This document shows, piece after piece, positions 9,932-20,418 of a DNA stretch of 64,000 nt. The position numbers and the translations under genes were made by a program. Every line of letters begins with the position of its first letter. Position 1 is the stretch's first letter. Below the pieces are notes generated by a model, which had not been told where the DNA came from, did not search any database, and saw only the letters and a list, made by a program, of their open reading frames with translations. The DNA comes from Incurvaria masculella (taxonomy: Eukaryota; Arthropoda; Insecta; Lepidoptera; Incurvariidae), in the NCBI GenBank assembly GCA_946894095.1, contig OX335656.1, positions 2,743,001 through 2,807,000 of the forward strand. The letters run 5' to 3'.

Positions 9932-10165
9932 GCACTCAGCGGCTCACTTTTACTAGCTGAGAATCCCGGAAAAAAACATGAATATATTTTTTCATGTTTT
10001 TTTTTATTCAAGTTCTTACTGACACCCATTGTATTTTTCTGTTTGTTATTCGTGCAATTTCTGGCTACCAAAAACAGAATATTCGATCGAGGGCTTCCGC
10101 GGTTGAGTTATACTCTGTCACAGGCATCTCCGTGTACCGGGTTCTCTTCTTTAAAATTCTAGATT
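9932..10165. other. Unassigned
   Basis: AT-rich; a small inverted ATGAAAAA/TTTTTCAT repeat near 9975-10000. Confidence 0.3.
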
Positions 10166-10255
10166 ATTATTTTTTATATTTTCGGGATCTACGATAACCG
10201 CGCCGGCCGGCCAGGTTCACATTACGTCGAAAGGAGCCCAGGTTGTACTTTATGA
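10166..10255 (-). pseudogene. LINE reverse-transcriptase C-terminal remnant (1 of 3)
   Basis: The minus strand encodes YNLGSFRRNVNLAGRRGYRR, homologous to the segment at 35270-35330 (KLGSFKSNV, HLAGRHGFRSSR). This is the tail of a non-LTR ORF2. Only a few tens of codons survive and stops follow. Confidence 0.5.
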
Positions 10256-10329
10256 AAAAATATTTGTACAGGAAATGCATTACACAGTTTACCGATCTAT
10301 AGAATCGGTTATTTTATCCGCAGTGTACC

Positions 10330-10706
10330 TTTTTTTATGTAACTGGACATATATAGCTAGCATCAGACCGACCGTCGTGATATTAGCCTAACACACCACA
10401 CGGGAACTAGGTGCCATACCAGGACCTCCCTATTTGCTCGGCTACATTGTACTGGATGGAAAACACGGACAATTTTCATTGCCGCTTCGATCATCGTTCA
10501 TTCAACGCGATGTTACCAACCCGGGCGGGATTAACCCTACCACCTAGTAAGAATAGAAGGGAACCTACAGTTTAACGGGGAATCCGAACCACGGCCAGTC
10601 CCAACAGGTGAAAACGGTCACCCATCTTGAACCAACCGCGCTCAGAGTTGGATCATCCAGCTTATTGAATCGTAAGGCGTCGCGACACTAAGCTACCGAA
10701 GCTGAC
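10330..10706 (-). mobile_element. Full-length SINE with tRNA/5S-type head
   Basis: The 3' A tail is at the left (T run at 10330). Read on the minus strand, the head at the right begins GGTAGCTTAGTG-like (A box; here TAGCTTAGTG) and carries GAGCGCGGTTGGTTC plus AGATGGGTGACC, which resemble the internal promoter part of 5S rRNA. The body matches the other SINEs (GTTCCATCGCATTG-like, GGTCCTGGTATGG). Compare 60849-61221. Confidence 0.8.
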
Positions 10707-10875
10707 CCCATTCCCAAAAGGCCATTCCGGGCATTCCGAAAAAGTTATGCAGTTCCGAAGAGTAAAGGGGCATCGTTATTATTTTCGTGAAGTATGAAGC
10801 CATGAAGATCTTTTCCGATTTTAGCAATACGAAAAGTGTGTCGGACGTAAGTTTCGTAAATCGAAGGCTGTACCC
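10707..10875. other. Unassigned spacer
   Basis: Nothing recognised. Confidence 0.3.
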
Positions 10876-11235
10876 GAAGTCTCAGTTGTCACCTAAATTG
10901 GCGTAACGGCCAATTTAGGTGACTGGCGTTTTCAAATGTATGGAGAAATTTAAGAACGCGCGCAGTGGGCGTTAAGCGAACTAACATTTGCGAGTCCGAG
11001 CTTGATTTGACAGCTTACTCAAAGTTGACGTAAATACGTCGACGTTGCCATTTACGTCCACTCCGCGTTTTCATACAAATCGGAAGTCCGCGTTTGACTT
11101 TGACAGCTTGAAGAAGTAAAACCACAGAATATCTAGCAAAAACTTGTATGGAGTTTGACGTTTTTACGGAACTTCGAAGTTACGTAAACGCCAATTTAGG
11201 TGAGAACTGAGACTACCGGCTCAGAACTAAGAAGC
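10876..11235. mobile_element. TIR MITE 'I', copy 1
   Basis: Inverted termini around AGTCTCAGTTGTCACCTAAA and its complement, with CACCTAAATTGGCG at both inner ends. The internal words GTATGGAGAAATT, GCGCGCAGTGGGCG and TGACAGCTTACTC recur at 15888-16141 and 27521-27880. Non-coding. Confidence 0.8.
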
Positions 11236-11497
11236 AATTTTCGGTTTACAGTGGGGCGGTTTCTAGTTGCCTTATGTAGCGCGTATCCCTTGGTAGGTGC
11301 CCAATGCCCCGCGGTTACCTAATTAGAGGCTATTGTTCGGTTTATATTACAACTATGTACAATACACCCGCTCAGGGAAATATGAGACGCTCTATTTCAA
11401 ATTATACTGAAGGTTATTTGCCGGAAGCTTATCGTCAGGACAGAATTTATGTTTATGCTTCATTCCATATTCTTGGGGAATGTTGAATCTTTTTTTT
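11236..11497. other. Unassigned
   Basis: No recognised feature. Confidence 0.3.
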
Positions 11498-11760
11498 CGG
11501 GTTCCGCACCCAAAGGGTGCAAAAGGAGCCCTATTACTAAGCCTCCGCTGTCCGTCCGCCCACCCGTCTGTATGTCACAGGGCTGTATCTCATGTACCGT
11601 AATATGTAGGCAGCTGAAATTTTCAAAAAGTGTGTATTCATTTTGCCGCTATAACAACAAATTTGAAAATTAAAAAATAAAGGGGGGCCCCATACAAAAA
11701 ATGACATTTTTTGTGTTAAATCTTGCACGTTGGTACGGAACCCTTCGTGTGCGAGTCCGA
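11498..11760 (-). mobile_element. Repeat 'A', truncated
   Basis: Begins GGGTTCCGCACCCAAAGGG and stops inside the terminal GTGCGAGTCCGA, a few tens of bases before the Helitron at 11831. Confidence 0.8.
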
Positions 11761-11830
11761 CAATAAACAAATTCAAATTTAAATATATTTATTGCAGAAA
11801 GGACCAGCCGTGACAATAATTATGTAGATA

Positions 11831-12997
11831 CTAGCTGCGGTACCCGGCTCCGCTCGGGTTAGTGTCGGCTAAATTATCTCATGGATAAAAAGTAGCCCAC
11901 ATGACTGGTCCAAAATAGGGTCAAACTGGTCCAGGACAATGTATCCATGTACCAAATTTAATCAAGATCGTTCGAGCCGAAATAGCATGATTTAATGAGA
12001 AACATCCAATAATTCCCATTTAGAGCTTCGTTGACGTTTGGTGGCTATTTAAAAAAAAAACATTTGCCGCGAGAACCTTTCTGCACTTTCACTGCTACAT
12101 TGCTTACCTAGTAAGTAACGTGTAACGTAGGTAAGTTTTGCGTGGACTCCAACCCACAGCCAGCCTCAACATCGAAAACAGTAACCCATCTCGAACCTGA
12201 CTGCTCCCAGAGATGCTATACATTGATAAAATACGCATATAAATCAGGTAAGTGGTTCGCATGTTATAAGACTTTAAGACTCACTACTTACCCTTCTGGT
12301 AATGAAGCGTTATATTATGTAATCTATAAGTTTTTAGTAGAATCAGGCTAGACGTAGATACAATGCACATCTAAATCGAGTAATTGGTTCTCAAGGATTT
12401 TATTCTGTTGGTCGCCCTCCGGCGATTTAGCGTGATGCCAAGTAGTCCTAAAGTTGCAGGAAATACCAAGCCTTACTTCAGTAAAAGTAAGCGCTGCCGC
12501 CGCAAAGCCGAGCCGTGCATAGCATTGCAGTTTGTATGACAGCCCCATCTTAGCGTAAGCGGAACTGAATTCTATTTAGCCAATCCTAATTCCCGGGTAG
12601 TTAAATGTACATGTACTAAGTTTTACAAATCGCTAGTGCCTTGAAAATTCGCCAAACGGACACCAAACAGTCACGACGTCTGCCCTCCCCCCGCCGCCGC
12701 TCCCCGCCACCGCCCCCGGCTCCTCTCCCCCTAGTGTGAAGTAGCGCTACCGGCATCGTTTTCGCAGCCCCGTGAAAGTTCTAAAGCCCATGGGCACATA
12801 AATTGTAGCCTATGTGTTATTCTGATGTATAAGCTATATTATTGTAAAGTTTCATTACAATCCATTCAGTAGTTTTTACGTGAAAGAGTAACAAACATCC
12901 ATCCATCCATCCATCCATCCATCCATCCATCCATCCATCCATCCATCCATCCATCCATCCATTATTACAAACTTTCCCCTTTATAATATTTATTAGA
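11831..12997 (-). mobile_element. Non-autonomous Helitron, copy 1 (1167 bp)
   Basis: On the minus strand it starts TCTAATAAATATTATAAAGG and ends in a CCCGAGCGGAGCCGGG hairpin followed by CTAG (11831-11834). The flanks are A before TC and T after CTAG, the A^T insertion rule of Helitrons. It is nearly identical to 46888-48015 in opposite orientation. There is no Rep/helicase frame. The difference in length comes mainly from the ATCC run. The interior has a strongly GC-rich patch (12660-12740). Confidence 0.92.
12896..12962 (+). repeat. (ATCC)n microsatellite inside Helitron
   Basis: About 16 tandem ATCC units. The homologous site in the other Helitron copy (46923-46946) has only about five to six, one altered. 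Confidence 0.95.
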
Positions 12998-13016
12998 TTA
13001 GATTAGATTATTAGAT
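12992..13016 (+). repeat. Short GATTA tandem at Helitron edge
   Basis: AGATTAGATTAGATTATTAG directly beyond the Helitron 5' end. Confidence 0.6.
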
Positions 13017-13480
13017 TTGTGCATTAACTTCGAATAGTAAGCAAAGGTACAATCATTTATCAATATTGTGTGGTATTTACTCTTTCATTGCTAAATGGCG
13101 TAACGTCATTTAAAGGGGGTTTTTCGTTCACTTCAATGACGTTTTACTCAAGAGATGGATAGTGACATGACAACTAGTTCCTTAGAGAATGTAATGCGGA
13201 TGTTATGTTGATCATCCATGACGGTCGTTACTGTATCGATCCTTCCAAACCTAGCAAGGAACGTGCTTAATACGATCGAAAATTACGGAAACTAATTGAA
13301 AAACAGATCTTTCACACGAATATAACACTGGGTAACGTTGGCGTTAACGTCTGTGGAGAGATGAAAAGGTGGGTCAGGTCTTGAGACCCACGGCTGCGCA
13401 GCTGCTCTCCTCTAGTCGTGATTTGAATGTTGTATATGAGTTAACTCGCTGGGAAACTTTGTTAGTGCGATATAAACTTC
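13017..13480. other. Unassigned
   Basis: No feature supported. Confidence 0.3.
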
Positions 13481-13820
13481 GGCTGAGATAAATAGACGTA
13501 ACAGAAACTAAGACTAACGGAAAGTAGTACTTTGTGACGTCACTTTGACACATTTTGTATGGACGCAATCTCAAAGTAATGCAAATTGACGTCACAAAGT
13601 ACTACTTTTCGTTAGTCTTAGGCTGAGATAAATAGTCATATCAGAAACGAAGACTAACGGAAAGTAGTACTTTGTGACGTCACTTTGACATATTTTGTAT
13701 GGAGGAAGTCTTCAAAGTAATGCAAAGTGACGTCACAAAGTAGTACTTTTCCTTAGTGTTAGTTTCTGTTACGACTATTTATCTCAGCCTTAGTTTCTGT
13801 TACGACTATTTATCTCAGCC
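13481..13820. mobile_element. Harbinger-like MITE 'H', outer copy (interrupted)
   Basis: Termini GGCTGAGATAAATAG and CTATTTATCTCAGCC. Flanked by TTC on both sides (13478-13480 and 13821-13823), a 3-bp duplication. The element is almost one long palindrome with TGACGTCA in each arm. Another copy (13621-13789) sits inside it. Confidence 0.88.
13621..13789. mobile_element. Harbinger-like MITE 'H', inner copy
   Basis: 169 bp with the same GGCTGAGATAAATAG termini. It is flanked by TTA at 13618-13620 and 13790-13792, a 3-bp TWA-type duplication characteristic of PIF/Harbinger. Two TGACGTCA sites lie in its arms. It inserted into the outer copy, which would read through if the insert and one TTA were removed. 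Confidence 0.9.
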
Positions 13821-13912
13821 TTCATGTCTAGCTGGTAGTGCCATCTAGCGCCATGTTAACTAGCCTTCTATGCATCTGTTGTTGCATTTGTGGCATATGA
13901 AACTAGCAGCTC

Positions 13913-13933
13913 TCAGTAGAGGGCGCTAGGTCG
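13913..13933 (+). promoter_or_regulatory. CTCF-like word (weak)
   Basis: CAGTAGAGGGCGCTAG resembles the CTCF core (AGRGGGCGC). Motif likeness only. Confidence 0.2.
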
Positions 13934-13955
13934 TTACACGTCCAACGTTACCCGC

Positions 13956-14146
13956 AGGTATTCCTAGGCATATTTGGAACAAAAAACGTAATAACATTTT
14001 GTTGTACGACTAAAAAAAAAATCATCCTCCCCATACAATTTGTGTGTTATTGATTACAAAAATGTATGGGGAGGATGATTAAGATTATTAGGATCATAAC
14101 TAAATGTTGTCTCCCTTTTTTGCTCCACATATTCCTAGGAATACCT
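13956..14146. mobile_element. Small hairpin MITE (191 bp)
   Basis: Inverted ends AGGTATTCCTAGGCATAT and its complement ATATTCCTAGGAATACCT. A second inner inverted pair is ATCATCCTCCCCATACA and TGTATGGGGAGGATGAT. Non-coding. Confidence 0.8.
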
Positions 14147-14420
14147 AGTTAACGTAAGGACCACATGTACCTCCGTTAACACTCGGTATATTTGCCAAAG
14201 GAACATTACGACCGCGACGCGAATTGCGGACGCGTTTTTCGCGAGAGGTGAAGTGCGCGAGGTAGGTGCGAGGAGGGTGCGAGGGAGGCGGATGTAAGGG
14301 CGGGGGAGGGAGGTGAGAGGGCACTACAGGTGCGGCGACTCCTGTTTGTTCTGCCCTAATGATGCGGGGCGGTCGGCGCCCGGTGGTACCTCTAGGGCGG
14401 GTCCGAACACAGCTCTCACT
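14147..14420. other. GC/purine-rich block
   Basis: Contains GGCGGATGTAAGGGCGGGGG-type sequence (about 14250-14320) and many CpG. Could be a promoter, or simply low-complexity DNA. Confidence 0.3.
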
Positions 14421-14885
14421 TGTCGATGTTTTGGCAGCATATTATTTGTAACTTATCTTAATTAAGAACAACCTTAACTTAAGATAGCGTCTATTATTGG
14501 ATAAAAACTACCATGTGAGAATATGTAGTAGCCGAACAAAGGGACGAAATGAGAAATAGAAAAATGAGTGAGATATTGTCTAAAGCGCACAGCTCGAAGT
14601 TAGCCGTATCCTAGGCTTTATATGAAGTTCAACACGTCTTCAAGGTATGAAGTAACCTGAAGAAGTCCACCTGAGTGCAGCGAGTACACACTATATAATA
14701 GTTGGTCTGATTCTGGTTCATTTTATGCAGCGTTGATTCAGAAAGTTGTGTCGATCTTGTATGACTGGACGAAATGAAAATTGAAATATCACAAGCAATA
14801 ATTTCAGTGATATCAAAGAGATATAAACAATTGTATGAAAATCTTTACATATTAAATTTGCCCGCTTCAGGCACTTGACCATAAT
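14421..14885. other. Unassigned
   Basis: AT-rich, nothing recognised. Confidence 0.3.
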
Positions 14886-15000
14886 TTTTTTTATGAAAAA
14901 CCGGTATGGGTGGCTGTGCCGAGATACCGAAGGTATTCAGTAAATCCAATTCCACCTCACCTTCCGAAAGGCCCCTAAGCGAGGCTGACAGTTATCTTAG
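14886..15000 (+). repeat. Diverged repeat paired with 34433-34550
   Basis: AAAACCGGTATGGGTGGCTG ... CGAGGCTGACAG is similar to AAAACCGGTATAGGTTGCTG ... GCGAGGCACC at 34435. Class unknown. Confidence 0.4.
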
Positions 15001-15399
15001 GCTCTATTCGATTTTGTTGAACGATACAAATCGTAAATTACACGTATCAATAAGCGCAGCACAGTTTTATAACCAAGAACTTTAAAAGGGTATGGACTAA
15101 AGACACGTTCGGCAATGGCGCGACTGTAGGAAAACTCCATTTAACGAGCCCTTAGTAATGTCGACTAGGGCGCGACTCGCTGTATGTAAAATTGATGATT
15201 GTTGTATATATGCATGCAAATCAATGTGAATCATTAACTATCTTACTAACCGTGAATGTTTCAATAAACTATTTTCGTTTTTTCTTTGTAAAATCCATTA
15301 TAACTAATACGGCGATGCTTTTAGTAATAGCCAATTATGAATGTTCGCGTCCATTCAGGTATAGCGCCGTCCTTTTTGGACAGCCTTGAGTTCGAACGT
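15001..15399. other. Unassigned
   Basis: No supported feature. Confidence 0.3.
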
Positions 15400-15660
15400 A
15401 AATATGTCTGCGTTTATCGACAGCGGCACATCACTAGCCGCCGCTGGCCGCGATATCGGGGGACCGAACCGGAGCTCGAGCACCGTGCACTCGCCACTAC
15501 GCCGGAATTAAACGCCGCCTTCATTATTTTAAAATCCAAAAAATGCGCCTCGCCCGGCCATTGTTAGGGCAGTTCCGGACGCGGCTGTTAGCGGGACGTT
15601 AGCCAGCTTTCGGGAATGTTGACCGCCCGCGCGGTGGAATTACCCGAAGTGCGTTTTAAA
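15400..15660. other. GC/CpG-rich block
   Basis: High CpG (CTGGCCGCGATATCGGGGGA and neighbours). No recognisable coding. Candidate regulatory or first-exon DNA. Confidence 0.25.
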
Positions 15661-15887
15661 AACGCTTAATAATGTAGAAGGTAAGGCTTTAGAATGTCGT
15701 GTGTGAGGGTCAGCGTGTTTTTCCCCAAAATTAGTTTGTATTTTTCCCTTGAAATATATTTCACCTTATACTCATAACGGGGGCGGAGGGGGGATGGGGG
15801 GATTCCAAGTTGTGCTCACAACATGCTGCACCTATAAACGAAATAAGGGCATACGATCTTGTGGGCGGTTGTCGTATCTAGCGTGTG

Positions 15888-16141
15888 AGCACCTAAATTG
15901 GCGTTTACGCCGAACCGATTGACTGACGTTTTCAAATGTATGGAGAAAGTGAAGAGCGCGCGCAATGGGCGTTTTACAGCTTACTCATCGCCGCCGTAAG
16001 TACGTTGTCGTTGCCGTTTACGCCTACTCCGCGTTTTGTTTTGACGGGTTGAAGAAGTAAAACCACAGAATAAGTAGTAAAATTTGCATGGGTCTGACAC
16101 TTATACTTAATTTCGAAGGTCCGTAAACGCCAATTTGGGTG
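15888..16141. mobile_element. TIR MITE 'I', copy 2 (shorter)
   Basis: CACCTAAATTGGCGTTTACG at the left, CGCCAATTTGGGTGA at the right, interior as in copy 1 with a central deletion. Confidence 0.75.
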
Positions 16142-16197
16142 ACCATTCATACTAGGAGCTCTGAACTAATTCGCTTTCGCCTTTCAATCTCCAAGCG

Positions 16198-16448
16198 TGC
16201 GGCCCGTAGCTTAGAGGCGCGGGGACTGGCCTTCTATACGAGATGTCAAGGGGTTAGATCTTCGCCCCGTTTATGCACCACGTTCTTTCTTTTTCTGAGT
16301 TGTATAAGTCCATTTCACTAGCTGTTCCATGGTTCGGAATCCATGTAAAACTGTAGATCCCCTTCCTCTACTACCTTCCCAAGGTTAAGCCCGCCCGGTT
16401 TGTACCACCGCATTGGATGAAAAGATGGTAGAAGCGGCAATGAAAAAA
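16198..16448 (+). mobile_element. SINE with tRNA-type head, 3' end lost
   Basis: Head CCCGTAGCTTAGAGGCG (A-box-like), degenerate B box GGGGTTAGATCTTCGCC, then TTTATGCACCACGTTCTTTC and body up to GAAGCGGCAATGAAAAA. It is followed at once by an inverted SINE. Confidence 0.7.
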
Positions 16449-16465
16449 TATCTCGAAGTAATAGG

Positions 16466-16775
16466 TGCCTTTATGAGCACGGCTAATTTGTACTCGTTGA
16501 TTGAACTGAATGGAACTGATGTTTTCTTGACGCTTTGGTCATCATTCATTCAGTGCCATGGTACGAACCCGGGTGGGGTTATCCTAGTCCCTAGTAGGAA
16601 AGATAGCATACAGCTTTGCATGGATCCGGAACCATAGAGAGCAGTTTGCATTCGCGACAGAGTGAACTTATCCAAGTTAGAAAAATTGTGTCTATGCACG
16701 GTTGAACTCACGACCTCTAGCATGAGCGGCGAGGTCCAGTACCCAGAGCAACAAGCCGCTCAACTAACCACGGCA
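16466..16775 (-). mobile_element. Inverted SINE, 3' end lost
   Basis: Read on the minus strand, a tRNA-type head at the right edge (GCGGCTTGTTGC..., B-box-like GGTTCAA region complement of TTGAACTC), then the body down to AGCCGTGCTCATAAAGG. Together with 16198-16448 it forms an inverted pair whose 3' sides meet. Confidence 0.65.
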
Positions 16776-16839
16776 ATCATCACATAATTTGTTACTCAAC
16801 GCCATACCTATCGTAATATATCAGCCATAGTAGTTGATC

Positions 16840-17010
16840 ACGCGTTACTAGCGCGGCCGGCACGTCCGCGCGTCTCCGCCGTCGCGCGGTTTATGATGAT
16901 TGGAGTGTATTGTTATGATTGCGGGTAGTCTGATGAAATTGAAGTGACCCGGAGAAGTGCGCGGCCCGCCTTGCGGGAAGGCCTCCGGAACATCGACGCC
17001 GCCCGGAACA
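16840..17010. other. GC/CpG-rich block
   Basis: GCGGCCGGCACGTCCGCGCG followed by TTTATGATGATTGG (homeodomain-like). Candidate regulatory DNA; no coding recognised. Confidence 0.25.
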
Positions 17011-17268
17011 ACGTAATCATAAAATTGTACGAGCATTACTGGGATTGCACACTTGTGTTTCTTACCGTAACATTAGTATTCTGTACTGTAACTGTGCTCC
17101 GGTGCGTTTCTTTCCCGTTTTCACCACCTCCGGCTACCTGAAATCGTAAAGTTAACTGTGGTTACATTGCATATTTATATTGTCTACCCAAAAGCTAAAC
17201 TTAGGGATTTTTGTATCTGAATGTGGTGAAATTGGGCGTATATCGGGAACATGACTTAAATATATATA

Positions 17269-17601
17269 TCAAAATCGATGTGTTATGTTTGTATGTATGT
17301 TCAACATGGACTCCTAAGCGGCGTGATCGGTTTTGATGTAATTTTCAGGCAATTTTTAATTTTCAGGCGAGCACGGAACTCATTTATCTCAGCCCCGTCA
17401 AAGAATACTCAAATCCGAAATATGAGAACTATACTTCGGCAGCGTACACTACTATGGAATGACAGAACGAATAGCGTTATTCTGCAGCGTATTTCAGTTT
17501 GAAAATTCGTCGCATGACCGCCCCTACCCATCCATCACAAATAATGTGGCTATAGTATGGATAATTATTGCTTCCCATGCAAAGCCGGGGCTGGTCGCTA
17601 G
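17269..17601 (+). mobile_element. Short Helitron-like element (333 bp)
   Basis: Starts TCAAAATCGATGTGTT preceded by A and ends GCAAAGCCGGGGCTGG...CTAG followed by T. The interior has GGACTCCTAAGCGG and GGTTTTGATGTAA, words common in Helitron interiors. Non-coding. A related degraded copy is at 19280-19760. Confidence 0.65.
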
Positions 17602-17639
17602 TTTTTTTTATATTTCTCATCAATTTGGAGTTTCGCAAC

Positions 17640-17840
17640 GACATCTACATGAAAGCATTGCACTCGGATTTTAAAAGTAATCCGAAAAAATTGGTCCGAT
17701 CATTCCTCTGAAGCAGGATTCGAACCTAGGACCTTTGGATTACATGTGCACTGCTCTACCGCTGAGCTTTTCGGATAATTATGTTAGCCAAAGATTTTCT
17801 CGATTTTATTCGAATCGGCGTAATGCTTTTTCTGTCATTT
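17640..17840 (-). repeat. tRNA-like dispersed repeat, copy 1
   Basis: The minus strand 17704-17778 holds a pol III A-box-like GCTCAGCGGTAGAGC and an exact B box GGTTCGAATCC, with GTGCACATGTAATCCAAAGG between them. Both flanks also align to the second copy (30760-30930), so this is a dispersed element carrying a tRNA-like core, not an isolated tRNA gene. The acceptor stem is broken. Confidence 0.6.
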
Positions 17841-18299
17841 GCTGATGCATGTAGACTGCAATTTTAAGAGATATCAACCGTTATATCAATCATATATATA
17901 ACTTTTGGGCACCCGGTGACTGACCAAACAGAATGCTTAAAATATAACCTAAATAAAATATTTACTTAGTTAAATAAAATACATTTATATTTTAGCGATG
18001 GTTGTATTTTATAGCCAGAGCCCTATAATGTGTTTTCAGTCGAAGGATTTTGAACATGACTATGTACGCCATTTCCATTCAAGCGCATGAACATAAGACA
18101 AGCACTTTCTTGCGTGAATCATTACGCATGCTATAAACATACCAGACGGTGAGTGTTCAGCATTAATTACATATTTCCCGAGTTAATGTAAAGAAAACAC
18201 GAGGGCTGCTCGAAGGGCGCTTCGAAGGCTGTCTCTAGAATCGAGCAGTAATTTCAATATCAATATTATTGCTTTCCACGCGTTAAATGCGTTGTATAT
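17841..18299. other. Unassigned
   Basis: No recognised feature. Confidence 0.3.
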
Positions 18300-18475
18300 T
18301 TGCATATTTATAGCCACGCCCGCAGGTCTGTCGGCAAATATGCAGGAAATTGGTTTCGTACGGTGCAATTTGTTTGTCTGGCGTAGGGAAAGGGCCAATG
18401 GGGCGGAGAGCTACGGTCGCAACAGCTCACTGAACCAACTCTGCGCGACTCTGCTCCCAGCCTCGGTAAGTTCAC
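18300..18475 (+). promoter_or_regulatory. Possible promoter and first exon (weak)
   Basis: GCATATTTATAGCCACGCCC combines a TATA-like word with a GC box. About 150 bp downstream, CAGCCTCG is followed by GTAAGT (donor at about 18468). The order fits a promoter, 5' exon and splice donor, but no protein start or transcript is visible. Confidence 0.22.
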
Positions 18476-19279
18476 CAACTCTCTTCCGTCGTGATCTGTT
18501 TTTTCCATCGTGCTTCATCATCTCAAAGCGAAATAAGGAACTCTTATGGATTCCTAAGGATCAATATTACAATATTAATAAAAAAACGAATTCATTACAA
18601 ATCCCTCTTCGCAACGTTGAAAGCTTTATTTTAACATGTTTTAAAATCATCATACATAAAAACCACGCTTGCAGTAGTTAGTTAAAAAGTACTACATTAA
18701 CAGATATACTATTAACACACATATTACACAAATTTAAATATTGCAGCTTATATTATTATCACAGCCTTACACACTAAATAAAATATAACATTATTTATAT
18801 ATTTAATAAACAAACCAGAGAAAAAAGTATGATGCATGAATATTTTATTTTTGCTGTCGTTTGAGTTTATTTTCATTTTTCAAGAGAACAAAAACGTGCT
18901 AAACAAAAGCTTTCTCGGAAATGTGGTAAACAAATTATTTCCTATCTATATTTGTTCGGAAAGCATAGCATTACGGGCCCCATTCTTATGGATGGACCAT
19001 TTGAAATCACTAATGATGTGATCACGATGAGCTTAGTCGTTTTTAAAAGTGAGCTATATCTTTGGAATAATTTCTTGTGCGTGTACAGACCTAGCGACTA
19101 GAACGCAGCGATTGACTAAAGGCGAGGCGACACGAGGCTGTTCCGTTCAATCAGTTGCTATGCTTTTGTAAAGAGGGTTCGTTGCGAGTTCGTCGCGGAT
19201 GGATTCTGCATTACGAAGTGTTACAATCTCTACGATGAATATATCAACTAGCTTACTTAACTATTCGTCTATGCAATGA
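18476..19279. other. AT-rich, unassigned
   Basis: Strongly AT-rich between 18660 and 18960. No repeat or gene recognised. Confidence 0.35.
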
Positions 19280-19760
19280 TCTATCTTATATATGTACAAA
19301 AAAAATCGATTCGTGTCGCTTCTTCCCTATGGACTCCATAACGGCTGAACAGATTTTTATAAAATTTCCAGGCTGTTTTCTGATTAGCCCAGGGGGCGAT
19401 CCTGTGCAGTTTGGATGCATAGAAGTTCTTTTGGGTGAATGTCCTTTATAAAATATCGGCGTCGTGACCTATTTTGATGTCATTTTGGGGCAATCTTCCG
19501 ATTAGCCCAGCGGATGATCCTGTTAAGTCTCATTAGCGATCTGATGAACAGTTTTTTTTTTGCTTTTGGTTATTCGCTAAAAACTCACATTCAGATCGCA
19601 GGGCGCCCACAAAACTCCTTTATTTTCGTCTCGTCAGCACTACTATGGGATTACACAACGGATTGTGTTATTCTGTGGTGTATGTAAATTTAAAATTTTT
19701 GTGGAAAACGCGTGCGAAGCCGAGACCTTCATGACCATATAATAAACAAGTTTAATGGCG
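19280..19760 (+). mobile_element. Degraded Helitron-like element
   Basis: A then TCTATCTTATATATG..., the interior words GGACTCCATAACGGCTGAAC and TGATTAGCCCAG (twice), and GTGCGAAGCCGAG near the end, which resembles the Helitron 3' hairpin zone. No clean CTRR end. Confidence 0.45.
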
Positions 19761-20418
19761 AGAAGGCTTTGTTAACTCATGCTTTTTTTTCTAACTTGAA
19801 AAACAAGCCGAAAATAATGACACCCATAGCAAAAACTTTTAAATACATTCTTAAGTAATTTCAGACAATCGCTATTATCGTCTGAAGTCGCTATTACCCA
19901 CCTGCTAATCTTGAATATCTTTTCTGCTATCATCTAATGTGGAAGAAAACTGCTTATTAATCACGACAGCCACCTGGCGTATAGGTCTAATTTTTTTTTT
20001 CATAAAAAAAAATCTGACAAAACAACAAAAAACTAGCTTTAACAGTAATATATATATTCTTTCCCATTGTCGAACACGCGACTAAGCCCCGATTGCACGA
20101 AGAGATGGCTGAGTTAATCAATGTTTAAACACGTCACTTTTAGTGAAACGCCTGGAGTTTCATCCTTCATACTGTTCATCCAAAGTGACGTGTTTAATCA
20201 TACGTTGACGTTGATTTTCTCTTCTTGCGTGCACTCGGCCCTAAATCTCCAAGCCGGCTATTCGTAAGCGCGACATCTGATCTGTCGGATGAAGATTTGG
20301 AGACCAAGTCTTTAGTGTGACCTTGGAAGAAAACGTTGAATGGAGCAATGTCCAGTGAACACAAGACCTCCGCCATTGCTTAGCGTGTCGGACCACGCAC
20401 AATTCCATTCTACGACAC
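19761..20418. other. Unassigned
   Basis: Contains an inverted pair: AAACACGTCACTTT (about 20128) and AAAGTGACGTGTTT (about 20180). Possibly a diverged fold-back element. No genes. Confidence 0.3.

Noticed and set aside
12896..12962. CRISPR-like direct repeats or tandem gene repeats
   Set aside because: Simple ATCC microsatellite with no spacers; the organism is a eukaryote.
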